Under the pieces are notes generated by a model. The model saw only the letters and a list, made by a program, of their open reading frames with translations. It did not search any database and was not told the origin of the DNA. The translations under genes and the position numbers were made by a program. Shown here piece after piece: positions 22,629 to 33,982 of a stretch of 64,000 bases of DNA. The DNA comes from Przewalskia tangutica (lineage: Eukaryota; Streptophyta; Magnoliopsida; Solanales; Solanaceae). The stretch is from positions 7,434,307-7,498,306 of the forward strand of contig CM056724.1 in assembly GCA_029844215.1 (NCBI GenBank), in the 5' to 3' direction. Position 1 is the first letter of the stretch. Each line of letters begins with the position of its first letter.

Positions 22629-25600
22629 ATGAAGAGGATGTACAAGGGTTCTTGTGGAGATGAGTATTATAAAAGAGAAATTGGGTTTTCCAAGCCCAGA
22701 AATTTCTCTCGCAAAATCTCTGCTTCTGAGGTTTGATTCATGTCCCCACTTTTTTTTATTGTAGCTAAATCAATATGTCTTTGGATTTGTTATTTTGGGT
22801 CTGGTTCCTTTTTTTGTCTTTTCTTGGTTGCACTTGTTGTGGGTCTTATGAGAGCGAAAAAGTATGAATTTTGATCAGTTTATAAGGTAGATTGTACTAT
22901 CTTGAGTTCTTAAACTAGTTTGATCAAATTTATGGTCAAGCATCACTTAAACTCTACATATGTACTACTGCTTGGGAGTTTGATTGAGCACACAGTTTAA
23001 TAATGAAAGAAAAGACTTTTGAAAGGTATGGTCTAAGTACGAGTTTGTGTGGTTGGAAATCATCTCATTAACGTATTGTTTGGATGGTCGTTCCCCATGG
23101 TTTCATAATATACACTATCGTATTGTATAATATGATATTGTATTGTACTGTACTGTATTAATTAATACAATGTTTGAATACTCTATCGCTTATTATGGTT
23201 TAATAACATTTTTACTGTTTGGTTTGATTGTATGGTACTGTATAATAACATATAACTTTACTAAAATATCTTTATCTCTTAATTACAAATTAGTTTATAT
23301 ATATTAATAAAACTATGGTAAAGGATAAAATATATAGGAAATTTAAAAGATAAGTAGGTGGTGGGTGGTCGTTGGGTGGTGAGGGTGCTTAGGTGGGTGG
23401 TGGTGATGGAGGGGTGGGTGGTGTGGGTTTGGGTGAGACGGGGTATAATGGAGAAATGAAATACATAACCATGCAAAAATCACCAAATCTATGGTTTAAA
23501 AAATCGGGGTTTTCCATGGTGATATAACCACAGAATTACAACGAATGTACAACACAATACAACATAATTTTAAGAAGAATGAAAATAAATATGGTTTTAT
23601 AAAAAATAATATAATAATGAACCACGCGAAACAACCATCCAAACAGGGGTAAGGGTGAAATAAAAGTTTTTAAAGTTAAATTATTATACTAAATATAAAT
23701 AGGTGTTTTTTTTTTACCGACTAAAAAAGGAGTGTCACTGGGACTTAGAGAGTACTAGCTATACATAAGACTCAACTAGCTCGGATTGAAGCTAACTAAT
23801 GTAATCGTGTATCAATTAATTAACTCATTAAGCTCTTAAAAACACAACAGACAGTCAGAGTTATTCTAGCTACCTGGGAAAGTTTGGTTATGTTGTGGGT
23901 GGACAAAAATACTTTCCTCACATCCCAAGATTTTACTTTTAATATCAGAATCCTACATGAAGTATTCTGTGAAGATACTGGCCAAAGACAAGAAAAGTTG
24001 AGGAGACAGTTCTTCGAAATGAAGTGCGTATCATTTGACGGAAGTGTCATTGATATCCACTTTCAGAAAATGGCATAGAGGAAGTGATATCCTAGGATCC
24101 AGTACTAAAGATTCATATGATAGTGATCCTACGGGAGAAAGCCTTGAATCAAGTGGTGATTCCTCACTACTCTTTTGAAGAAGACAACCCACCAATATTC
24201 ATGAATCAACCAAGAAAACCAGTGATTTATGAAGTAGATGATGATCATGATGAGATGACGGATGAGGAATTTGTAAGGGGAGAACCACTGTGCTCATCTC
24301 TGCGGATGTGGAATAATTTTTGGATTTATCTGGATCATCTTCATGAAAGCCTTCATATCCATTTCTATCAGAAATTGTGTAAATTAAAAAGAAATTGAAC
24401 TTTTTAATTCTGTTCTTCACGGCAAGAATTTCTTTGAATGTGGAATGATAGTGTTGTTCCGCATCTTTGAACCTTCCACTGGCATATCTACGTATGACTG
24501 GCATCCGTCTATAATATTTTCCTTTCGTCTGAGGGAATATGGAGGTCTTTGACTTCTTTGGATATGTCTTTTATTTTTTAAACTGCTCCATCTTGTTCCT
24601 TCCCCCAAACTTGAGCATTTTTGTAAGTGGAGAAATATATAGACATAAGGGATAAAATCTCTAACATAATTAATCACACCTAAAAATTGTTGGAGCTGCT
24701 TTGTTGTGAAGTTGTTGGCCGGAAACTTGAGCAATTTCTGGCAAATGTGGCCCTGGGCTGTATGCTCCATGGACAAAATGTATTTATAGAAAATCAATCT
24801 CTCTTTTAACAAGAACCATCTTTTTTTAATGAGAACATGATTCCATTTTCCCTTATTAGATCATGAAACTGATGGAGCAATCTAAGGTGTTCTTCCACAG
24901 TATCACTAAATAGTAATATGTCACCAATGTAAACTAGTGATGTGTGAAGGATGTGTTGAAATAATTTTATCATGGCCTTTTGGAATAGAGAGGGTGCAAT
25001 TTTTAACCTAAATGAAATGACTTTCCATTGAAAGTGGTGATCGGGTATTTAAAAGCCTATTTTTGCTTTCTTCAGGGTGTATTCCCAATTTCTAAAACCT
25101 GGATTTAAGGTCAAACTTGAAAAAGTATTTAGCTTTGGCAAGTGTGAGAAAATGGTAAGTTTATTTGGGATAGAAAATTTATCATCTTGGAGGATATGGT
25201 TAAGAGGTTGATAGTTTATGACTAATCTGGGTTTACCTCTTGTTTGTTCCGCCCATTTGTTGACATAGAATGCTTCACATGCCCATTGCGAATCAGATGA
25301 CTCGATTAGTTCAAACTCCAAGAGTTCTTCACTTTTCTTTTTCGCAAGCTGAAGATGTTCTGGATTCATGCCTGATTGACTTGCCTTTATTGGATTAATG
25401 ATTTCATTTTTCTTGAAAGAGAGCTTAATAGAACTCTTCATTTAGCCATAGAAAGTTTTTGCTTTTTCTTATAAACTCCTTGTGAGATTCTGCACATGAA
25501 TGCTCTACCAGCTGTTGTTCATCTCCTTGATCTGATCTGCTCGTCATCTGTTATCTAGAATAACCGTGAAACTTCTGAGTATGACTTGAATTAGTTTTTG

Positions 25601-28600
25601 AATGTTATTCCATGATCTGGAGTTGATCTTTGAGTTGCCTAAAGATATTTAATCCAACAATGATTGGATGTTTTGTGATGACCGTGGTGGTTAGGATTCC
25701 ATTTGATGCAGTGTTGAAATCTTTGAAATGTGAAATTCATTGATCCTCAGGAAAAATGGCTAAGTTCACCAGTGAACATGCTGCTTTGGTGTCTAAGAAA
25801 GCAATAACTTGGATTGGTTTATCTCATTTGGATGAATAAACTTTAAGTTGGACTTAGAGGGATAACCATGATGCTATTGATTTCCTCTTGACCTTTACTT
25901 ATACTTCTGAAATCTGGTAATGGTTATCTCCATATTCTTCGTATATAAGAAAAGGGTTTTATTTGTGGGTTCGTCTTCCAATGAGAGAGAGAACAAATTC
26001 AAAATCATCATCTTCACTAAGATGGATACCGGTGTAATCTTCTATTTCAGTAAGCATCTTGATTCACTTTCTGGATGGAGGACATTTTTTGCATAATGTC
26101 CAATCTTGTTGCAGATGAAGCATCTGTCATATTTTTGGGAATTGCCAATATTTCGTTAACACTTTGTTTTGACAGAGGGCATTTTCAGATTGCCAATTGA
26201 TTGTTGCTTTTATATCACTTGTTGATGGCTTTTCTCCCGTGGACATCACAATATTTTTTTTGAAATTTTTGGAGCATTGCTAGTGTCATCCTTTTCAAAA
26301 GGTTGTTATAATGGGAATTCAGGGTGGAGCTTGAGGGGCTAATCATGAATATTTGTGGTTGAGGGCTTGTGGTATGTGTTTGGGTTAGGTAGTGTTGACC
26401 ATTTTTGGGGTTTGTATGAAACAAGAAATTCATATTTTCACTGGACGGCTAAGTGAACCAATTGATGAGTCTCTATTTTCATATTTTTTTCGGAACTCTC
26501 TCTCAGAGTTTCTCCTTTTTTTCTTTTTCTTTTTCTTTGGTTCGACTCTTTTCTCTTCTGGATAAGTTTTGTTCCAATATCTTGCATGATGTTCATTCCA
26601 TTTAATTTCATCTTCAAGACATTCTTGACAATCACACTTGATATTTCATGGGCAGTGTTCCGTGAAAGGACATTTAAACCACCATACATCACGACCTTCC
26701 TTATTTATCCAGTCATGTTCACTCATGATACCTGGGAGATGCCAAGAGAACATTTTAGGGTCATGTTCTTTTCCGTAGCCGAAAGTAGGTTGGGAGGAGG
26801 GAGTAACTTTTTCTGTTGGATGGCCTCGCTATATTGTGCTCCATTTTTTATGAATTCTGACATGGAATATTTAATCTTATCCTTGTGATAGCCTGAGTGA
26901 CTTCATCCGTGATGATTTCATATGGTACTTGGTATTTGTTAGCGATATTTCGAATGCTCACGCAAGCGCATGCATCGTTGACAAGTAATATAGTCTGATA
27001 AGACCGAATATCGTCCTCAGAGACTGGTTTTTAATTACCGTTCATCTACTTTATGTTATCTATTTGGTAATCGATATTTGAGTTGGGTTTTTGTTTAGCT
27101 ACTAGAATAATTGCAAGAATTACTGAACTATTTAGTTGTAATCAGTTATGAATGAATCAGGGCTTCTAAAATCCCCGACTATCCACTCTATTCAATCCTT
27201 AATGCAACTAGAATGACTTCTTCTTCTACGTTAAGATAGCGATTAACTAAACTGTCTTATATTCCGGTTAGGACATATAATCACTCAACCCCAGTGCAGA
27301 ACCCTTTATATTTCTATGATAGGATTTACCACATAAGAGGATTAAGAACAGTAACCTATAATGCTACACAAGTATCGAATCGTAAATCTGCGATTTTAAC
27401 CTATGTCTAGTCAATTACAGCATATTCAAATCTCTCCTCTCGGTTCTTGATTCGAAATCATATATATTATGATAATTAGTGATCAATTAATTATCAAGCA
27501 TTCATACCAATTATTGATTAGATCTTAATCAAGTGAAGAAGAAATCAAACTACTGCATTAATTCATGAATAGAAGTTTCAAGCGATTCATAAGGAAAACC
27601 CTAATAAAGTGTTTTAGCTCCTAGCCATAGTCACGCTAGGAACTAACACAAAATTCATACATAAACTGAATTAAAAACGAAAGAAAAGAAATTACTGCGA
27701 ACTAAGTCTCCAATTGTAGCCTCCCTTGTTGTCTTGTGTTTTGCTATGTTGTAGAATGACCAACCTCCCTCATAGCATTAATCCCTAGGGCTTAAATATG
27801 TTTCAAATTTCGTGCCCTATGGACCAATTTGCCCTTAGCCTATTCTTCTTTGGGCGAGATTTTCCTTGCGCGCATGTGCTGAAACTTTGCGATCTCTCAT
27901 TAATAATGGCACCTTCTGCGTGTTGCGCGATCTGAAAATCTGTGGCTTCTCGGTAAATATGGCACGCATGATCGCGACAATCCTTCTGATTTGCCAACTT
28001 TCGTCCTTTTTGCCTCGGGAGCACCTTTTCTGCCCAATTCTCGCTCTTTTTCGCCATTTTGCCTTTTTGCACCGCTGTGACTCAAAAGAAAGAAAAACAA
28101 CCTAACACGACACTTATTGGAACGAAAATGGGAAAATACTAACTAAAAATGACTCAAAAGGCGTATACAAAATACGTCTAACAGTATTCCTTTGCTGCTT
28201 GTCAGACTCTTTTCTAGTGTGGATGATTATCAGTATAATTCCAACGCGCCTACCCCTTTAGTTATATCTCCTTTGGAATGCATTTATTTTGTTGGAAAAT
28301 AATTTTGTGTGCTTCGTTGTATTCATCTTCTAAGGACAAGATGGAGACGGAGAATTTCCACCAAAATGAAATATCCGGCTGCTCATGGACCTTTCCGTAA
28401 ATAATCTTTACCGGTCGATGTAAAATGAATATTTTTGCTGGATAGGAATCTCGAAAATATTGAACCCAATATATTCGTAGTTTAAACTTTATACTATTGT
28501 AGAAATTATCTGAGAGCAGGTTCAATTATGTCAAAATTCCGGAACATATCACACTTGAATTTCATAAAGATATAATACTGGTGACACAAGTATCAGAAAA

Positions 28601-31600
28601 CCATAATAACTCTTGTGGAAAATCATTTGTCAGTGATATGAATACAAACATAATGGGTATTTTGGATTGACTCCAAACGGCTTAAGGATGAATCCTCATA
28701 TTTCCTGAAAATTTGAAACTCATAGAAAGTCCTCCTTTCTATAAGGATGGATGGATCAAACGAGTCCACGAACTAGCTGAATAATTCGGTAGATGATTTG
28801 CTATCCTGGATCCTGGTGAGCTTGCAAGCATGAAAATTGGCTAGTTGGCTTTTTCTTTTGCTTACACTGATAATCATCCCACGGGAAAAGAGTCCAACAA
28901 GCAGCAAAGGAGTACCAAGTACCGTAAGAAATTATCAGGGATAAAGTCACTCAGGCTAAGGATAAGATTAAATATTTCATCTCAAAATTCATAAAAAATG
29001 GAGCACAATATAGCGGGGTCATCCCACATAAATAGTTATTGCTTTCTTAGACACCGGAGCAACATGTTCACTAATGAACCCAACCATCCTTCCTGAGGAT
29101 CAAGGGATTCCACACTTCAAAGATTTCAACACTGCATCAAATGAAATCCTGACCACCACAGTCATCACAAAGCATCCAATCACGATTGAATTCTTCCAGG
29201 GTTGAAGTTTAGAAGTTTGGAGCTAAAGCTGATTGGTTCAGATGTCTCAGGAAAAGACCTCATTGTTGGATTTGATATCTTTAGGCAACTCAAAGAGTAG
29301 AGCCCATGGAATAACATTCAAAAACAATTCAAGTCATACTCAGAAGTTTCACGGTTATTCCAGATAACAGATGATGAGCAAATCAAGGAGATCGAACAAC
29401 AACATGAAATCATTAATCCAACAAAGGCAAGTCACTCAGGCATGAACCCAGAACATCTTCAGTTTGCGAAAAAGGAATGTGAAGAACTCTTGGAGTTTGG
29501 ACTAATCGAGTCATCTGATTTGCAATGGGCATGTGAAGTATTCTATGTCAACAAACGGGCTGAACAAACAACAGGTAAACTCAGATTAGTCGTAAACTAT
29601 TAACCTCTTAACCATTTCCTTCAAGATGATAAATTCCCTATCCCAAATAAACTTATCATTTTCTCACACTTAGCCAAAGCTAAATGCTTTCTAAGTTTGA
29701 TCTTAAATTCGGGTTTTGGCAATTAGGAATACACCCTGAAGAAAGAGCAAAAATAGGCTTTTGCATACCCGATCACCACTTTCGATGTAAAGTCATGTCA
29801 TTTGGGTTAAAAACTGCACCTTCTCTGTTTCAAAAGGCCATGATAAAAATATTTCAACCCATCCTTCACATATCACTAGTTTACATTGATGACATATTAC
29901 TATTTACTGATATTGTGGAAGAACACCTTAACTTGCTCTATTAGTTTCAAGATCCATGTTCTCAACAAAAAAGATGGTTCTTGTTAAAAGAGAGATTGAT
30001 TTTCTGGGAATGCATTTTGTCCATGAAGCATACAGCCGGGGCCACACATTTTCTAGGAATTACCCAAGTTTTCAGACACCAACTTCACAACAAAGTAGCT
30101 CCACAATTTTTAGGTGTGATTAATTATGTTAGAGATTTTATCCCTAATGTCTCTACATACATTTCTCCACTTACCGTTCAAAAAATAAAAGAAATATCTA
30201 AAGAAGTCAAAGCCCTCCATTTCCCCTCAGACAAAAGGAAAATATTGATGCCATCAACGAATATTGGAGCGCGGTACTTTTTGAGGAGAAAAATGGACAA
30301 CATGAATGCAAACTAAATTGTGAATAATAACAAGAAAATGATATAGGAAAGCGTAAAGGATCGTATTGATTGCCGTTGATGAGCTTCGTCGATATAGAGC
30401 GTTTAGACTTAATACCATAATATACTAATACTCCCTCCTTCCACGGTACTTTGTGTGGCTCTAAAAGCTTCTCATTAAGGGAAAAGTGGGTAGTTAAGTT
30501 AAATTGTTTCCAAATTTAGGAAGGGGTCATTCTTTTTGGTAAAGATCGAAAAGGAAATATGTTCACTTAAACTGGAACGGAACGGAGGGAGTAGTAATAA
30601 GACCTTAGCTCAAAGTAGAATTGTGCAGAGAAGTAGTAGTAAACAGATAGAACTCAATGAAGTTGAGTATAAGCTGGATTTGAGTGAATCAGATTTTGGT
30701 GGCACATATTGTATACCAACATAAATAAATAACTACGCCTTCCACATTTTGAAATGGTCAAGTCTTGGAACTACTTAATTTTTCTTTTCAAGTCATACTT
30801 CAATATGCAAAATTTTCACATTTAAAGTAAAGGTAATTCAGATCTAAGTGGGAAGTTTTTTCTGGAACTAATGATACTATTTATCTTTAAATAATCTTGA
30901 ATTTAATTCAAAATGTTTGAAGATAAATAATGATGCATTACATATTATGTAATGGTCAAGTATCTGTTGCTAATTATTTTCCTTAGTCATACTGTAGTAT
31001 GCATAAGTTTTCACATTCATTGTGAAGGTAATAAAAAATCTATCTGGGGTTTTACTTTGTATATCTAAGATGTTTGAAAATTCCTTTTGTAACCTTGTGG
31101 GGCAGGCTATGGTCAAGCGGCTTGATCTATATGGCAAGTTAACCGGTCATGAAGGATGTGTAAACACAATAGACTTCAATGCCACTGGGGATGTTCTTGT
31201 CTCGGGCTCTGATGACAGAAGAGTAATACTATGGGACTGGGCAACGGCTACCTCAAAATTTTCTTATCCATCAGGTCACATGGACAATATATTCCAGGCC
31301 AACTTCATGCCCTTCACGGATGATCGTAAAATAATAACTGCATCTGCTGATGGTCAGGTGATGTTCCCCCATCTTATATGCTATAATATATGGAACATAG
31401 GAAACTAAAAATGTAAAGCAAATGGTTTATTGAAGAGGGCTACTATCTGTTAAACAACAACATACCCAGTGTGATCCACAAGTGGGGTCTGGGAGGATGG
31501 TGTGTATGCAGGTCTTACCCCTACCTTTGTGGGGTAGAGGGCTTCTATCTGTTCTTGTAATGATTTCTATTTAATGGGATTCCTCTGTTGATAATATAAC

Positions 31601-33982
31601 CAAATTCACAGTCTTAATAACAAAGAACTCGTAGACACTTGGTTGTTAATAATTCTCTTCCATTAATAGCAGTATAGTTGATCTAATCACCTAAATGGAG
31701 TAAGTTCCTTGAATGGTTTTGGCAGTAGTCTTTATGTGTGACATTTTCTTTCATCCTCGTATTATTTTATACACGTTTTTTTCATCTGCATATACATGTA
31801 CATTCAGTTAGTTTCTGTATTTTTTTTATATCCGTGGTGTCAGGACCAGCACGCACCTCGACTAATTTCACAAGATACCTATTACCACCCCAACAACAGG
31901 TACCAGACAACTCTGTCTACCAAGGCTTAGACAAATAGGAAGAAATCACCTAGTGGTTTTGTTTCCGTTGGGATTTGAACCTGTTCTCCTCCCACTTCGT
32001 TAACCACTGGCCACACCCTCGGGTGCAGCACACAACTGTAGTTTCTGTATTATATTATTAAGCAATAGTTTAGACCTGCTGAGTTTTCCGCTTCATATTC
32101 CTAATTTGTCAAAGGCCAGATAATATGATTGTGGCTCTGACTCCTATGTGCTTATTTTCGATGTATTGCAAACACTGCTGCAGGTGAGGCTTGGTTTAGT
32201 GCTGGAGAATGGTCGGGTAGAAACAAAAAAAGTAGGTAAGCACCAAGGTCGTGTACATAAGCTTGCTGTGGAACCAGGAAGCCCCTACATACTTTATAGC
32301 TGCGGCGAAGATGGTTTTGTTCAACACGTAGGTTGCCACATGGTACTTTACTTGTTACATTCGTTCTCTTTTCAAGTTATTTTTCCGTGACTTGCATTGT
32401 TTTGCAGTATGATCTGCGAATTAATTCTTCCTCAAAGCTTTTACGTTGCTCGTCATTCACGGAAAACAATAAGCAGTCGACCTGCAGCATAAGGTTGAAC
32501 GCCATCGTGATAGACCCACGAAATCCTAATTATTTCTCTGTAGGAGGTTCCGATGAATATGCACGTGTATATGACATCCGAATGTACCATCAGCTGGATG
32601 CAAGAACCAGTTCAGATAGACCAATCGACACATTTTGTCCCCATCACCTAATTAAGACTCACGATGTTCACATTACCGCACTGGCTTACTCGAACACAAG
32701 TGAATTGCTTGTCTCGTACAATGACGAACTTGTATACTTGTTTCAGAAGAACATGGGATTGGGTCCCACTCCTTTGTCTTTGCAAGGCGAAGGTTTGGAC
32801 AAGCTGGAAAAGCCACAAGTTTATTCAGGGCATAGAAATTCACAAACAGTTAAAGGAGTGAGTTTCTTCGGTCCGACCGATGAGTACGTGTTGACTGGGT
32901 CCGATTGTGGACATATATTTGTCTGGAAGAAAAAGGACGCCAAGCTTGTCCGCTTGATGGTTGGTGATAGGCACATTGTAAATCAGCTGAAACCTCATCC
33001 GTGTATCCCTGTTCTTGCTACATGTGGAATAGAAAAGACCATAAAGCTTTGGGCTCCAACATCAAAGGATGTTACTCCTTTGCCGCGTGATGTTCAAGAG
33101 GTGCAAATCTTAGCTTTTCTATTAATAGTTTTCATGTTTAATAATAGAAAATGACGAAAATGGTCCCTTATCTTTGATGGTAATTAGTAGGTTAAAAATA
33201 GTCCCTTAAGTATCACTTAAGCAGTTTTGGTCCTTTACGTTCGTCAAAAGTGCTCACTTTTGGTCTCTGTAAGATATATACCATCTCTGATCGTAAATTA
33301 TCGGAACTGTGAAAATAAATTTTTTTTAACAGGAACTCACATTTGGAAGTACGGATTTTGTAATTTATGTTATTTTGGTCTAGTTCAAGAGTCTGGGTGA
33401 CTTTTTGAGGTGCAATTTTTGTTATTTTCGGTTTATTTTTTTGAGTCTCGTGTATCTTCTTATGTTTGACGGAAATTTGTGGTGATTCTAGTTAAAGAAA
33501 TGATTTCCTCATCCGGTTAAATTCAATTATCAGAGTTCGGTAACTATTTGATAAATATTTGACGGAGGTCAAAAATGCTCACCACTAGCAAGTTTAAAGA
33601 ACCAAAAATGCTTAGTTGATAAGGAACTATTTTGAACCTACTACCTAAGATAAGATATCATATTTGTCATTTTCTCTTTAAAAATCTATAGAGTAAGTTT
33701 GGTTCATGTTGTATACTATCTGATGACTCTTATGATTCTCTGTCTTGATGTAAGCAGATAATGGAAGCTAATAGGCGCGGTAGAGAGGACCATTCACGGG
33801 TTACACTTACCCCAGACATGATAATGCATGTTTTACGTCTGCACAGGAGGCAAGTGCTGGCTTATATTGAGAGACGAGAGAATTCGGACGATGTCGACAG
33901 TGATGACGATGACGGAGGAGGAGCCGTGTTAGGGTTTTCAGATGGTGAGGAGGGAGAAAATTCCGAATGCAGCATTAGCTAG
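22629..33982 (+). CDS. DCAF8: DCAF8-like WD40 protein (DDB1-CUL4 associated factor 8)
   Basis: Five exons with phase-0 GT-AG introns: 22629-22730, 31106-31357, 32184-32327, 32408-33100 and 33758-33982, giving 471 aa. Exon 1 encodes KREIGFSKPRNFSRKISASE, which matches the conserved head of the plant family and splices to AMVKRLDLYGKLTGHEGCV. WD repeats include DVLVSGSDDRRVILWDW, DDRKIITASADGQVRLG, CGEDGFVQHYDLR, VGGSDEYARVYDIR, EYVLTGSDCGHIFVWKK and PVLATCGIEKTIKLWAP. The paired YDLR (167-170) and YDIR (221-224) are DWD-box motifs by which such proteins dock on DDB1 as substrate receptors of CUL4 E3 ligases. The acidic tail (SDDVDSDDDD) is also usual. Role in ubiquitin ligase is family knowledge. 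Intron 1 is 8375 bp and filled with mobile and viral DNA. Confidence 0.93.
23077..23645. mobile_element. MITE in DCAF8-like intron 1
   Basis: Left end TGTTTGGATGGTCGTT (23077-23092) and right end AACAACCATCCAAACA (about 23630-23645) are near-perfect inverted repeats. Inside are 'gtattgtattgtact' repeats and, near 23360-23440, a GT/GGTGG-rich stretch. No coding capacity. Confidence 0.72.
23880..24240 (+). pseudogene. Virus-like plus-strand fragment next to pararetrovirus copy 1
   Basis: A short open stretch (23884-24078) ends in a stop. The frame after it reads like a Ser/Asp-rich protein tail (GSDILGSSTKDSYDSDPTGE). It abuts the minus-strand viral RNase H region at about 24245. It may be a rearranged piece of another viral open reading frame in the opposite direction. 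I do not recognise the domain, and it could also be a host-derived or chance frame. Confidence 0.3.
24417..25441 (-). pseudogene. Pararetrovirus copy 1 reverse transcriptase/RNase H remnant
   Basis: Opening part shows SGMNPEHLQLAKKKSEELLE, SSDSQWACEAFYVNK and RGKPRLVINYQPLNHIL, the fingers region of caulimovirid RT. The stretch around 24930-24905 encodes LVYIGDILLF, with Gly in place of the first catalytic Asp. 24812-24417 has LQQFLGVINYVRDFIPY, the connection region. RNase H (AEQHYHSTFKEILAVKN) follows at 24504 and below. Frame changes near 25050, 24900 and 24500. Inactive. Confidence 0.88.
26937..28183. mobile_element. Solo LTR (1247 bp) inserted in pararetrovirus copy 1
   Basis: Begins TGTTAGCG and ends GTCTAACA, with the 5-bp target duplication GTATT at 26932-26936 and 28184-28188. 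The viral sequence on the two sides is contiguous with copy 2 once the insert is left out (copy 2 at about 28905-28935). No internal retrotransposon genes are present, so it is a solo LTR, left by recombination between two LTRs. Length and ends suggest Ty3/gypsy, but the family is not identified. Open frames inside (27803-28105) are chance. Confidence 0.9.
28541..30316 (+). mobile_element. Endogenous pararetrovirus copy 2 (Caulimoviridae), plus strand
   Basis: A second, head-to-head copy of the same virus. From about 28862 it matches copy 1 in reverse: the block CACTGATAATCATCC, then ACAAGCAGCAAAGGA, then ATAAGATTAAATATTTCATC. Compared with copy 1 it lacks about 1 kb between the point near 29025 and the protease. 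The protease site LDTGATCS is readable at about 29049, and RT begins at about 29430 with SGMNPEHLQ. Several stops remain (for example after VVNY at about 29600), and it ends in a truncated RNase H near 30316. Not functional as a virus. Confidence 0.88.
29430..30316 (+). pseudogene. Pararetrovirus copy 2 reverse transcriptase remnant
   Basis: RT motifs in order: LRLVVNY followed by a TAA, FDLKFGFWQLGIHPEERAKI, FGLKTAPSLFQKAMIKI, and the intact catalytic box LVYIDDILLF. After a stop at about 29942 the connection region resumes as KERLIFWECILSMKHTAGAT and FLGVINYVRDFIPN. A deletion after LTVQKIKE removes the start of RNase H, and the end is frame-shifted. No continuous enzyme is encoded. Confidence 0.88.
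30431..30591. mobile_element. Stowaway MITE
   Basis: Ends CTCCCTCCTTCC and GGAACGGAGGGAG are inverted repeats, flanked by TA at 30429-30430 and 30592-30593. This is the Stowaway (Tc1/mariner-derived) signature with TA target duplication. 161 bp, in DCAF8-like intron 1. Confidence 0.9.
31454..31542 (-). mobile_element. TS SINE fragment, antisense
   Basis: On the minus strand: CCACAAAGGTAGGGGTAAGA, CCTCCCAGACCCCACTTGTG and a tail GGGTATGTTGTTG. This is the 3' end of the TS SINE family, also found at 7393-7462. It lies in DCAF8-like intron 2. Confidence 0.8.
31822..32038 (-). mobile_element. tRNA-derived SINE, antisense, with 13-bp target duplication
   Basis: Minus-strand A-box-like GTGTGGCCAGTGGTTAACGA, B-box-like GGTTCAAATCCC and a body ending GCTGGTCCTGACACC before an A-rich tail. 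Flanked by TAGTTTCTGTATT at 31809-31821 and 32039-32051. It lies in DCAF8-like intron 2, antisense to the gene. Confidence 0.85.
33148..33682. mobile_element. MITE in DCAF8-like intron 4
   Basis: Left end AAAATGACGAAAATGGTCCC and right end (reverse complement) AAATGACAAATATGATATCT are related inverted repeats. Mirror blocks such as TGCTCACTTTTGGTC and CAAAAATGCTCACC lie inside. Relatives lie at 34370-34900 and 53600-53770. No coding capacity. Confidence 0.6.

Larger units (their letters stand above)
24245..28540 (-). mobile_element. Endogenous pararetrovirus copy 1 (Caulimoviridae), minus strand, interrupted
   Basis: Minus-strand remains of a plant DNA virus integrated in DCAF8-like intron 1. 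From high to low coordinate: an unassigned piece with an open stretch at 28525-28262, a 1247-bp solo LTR (26937-28183), a Lys-rich and Cys-containing region (26740-26440), a zinc-knuckle-like motif (about 26080-26130), a protease region (about 25790), reverse transcriptase (25441-24900) and RNase H (to about 24245). Many stops and frame shifts, plus altered catalytic residues (DTG to DTK in protease, YIDD to YIGD in RT), show that it is not functional. Genus cannot be settled by eye; solendo-, petu- and florendovirus types are candidates. It is inverted relative to copy 2. Confidence 0.88.

Noticed and set aside
27803..28105. Overlapping open frames on both strands
   Set aside because: They are within the solo LTR, have no family match and are explained by base composition.
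30600..30724. Alternative first exon of the DCAF8-like gene (frame at 30536-30724)
   Set aside because: It does not resemble the conserved N-terminus, ends in a stop, and begins inside the Stowaway MITE; the exon at 22629 fits far better.
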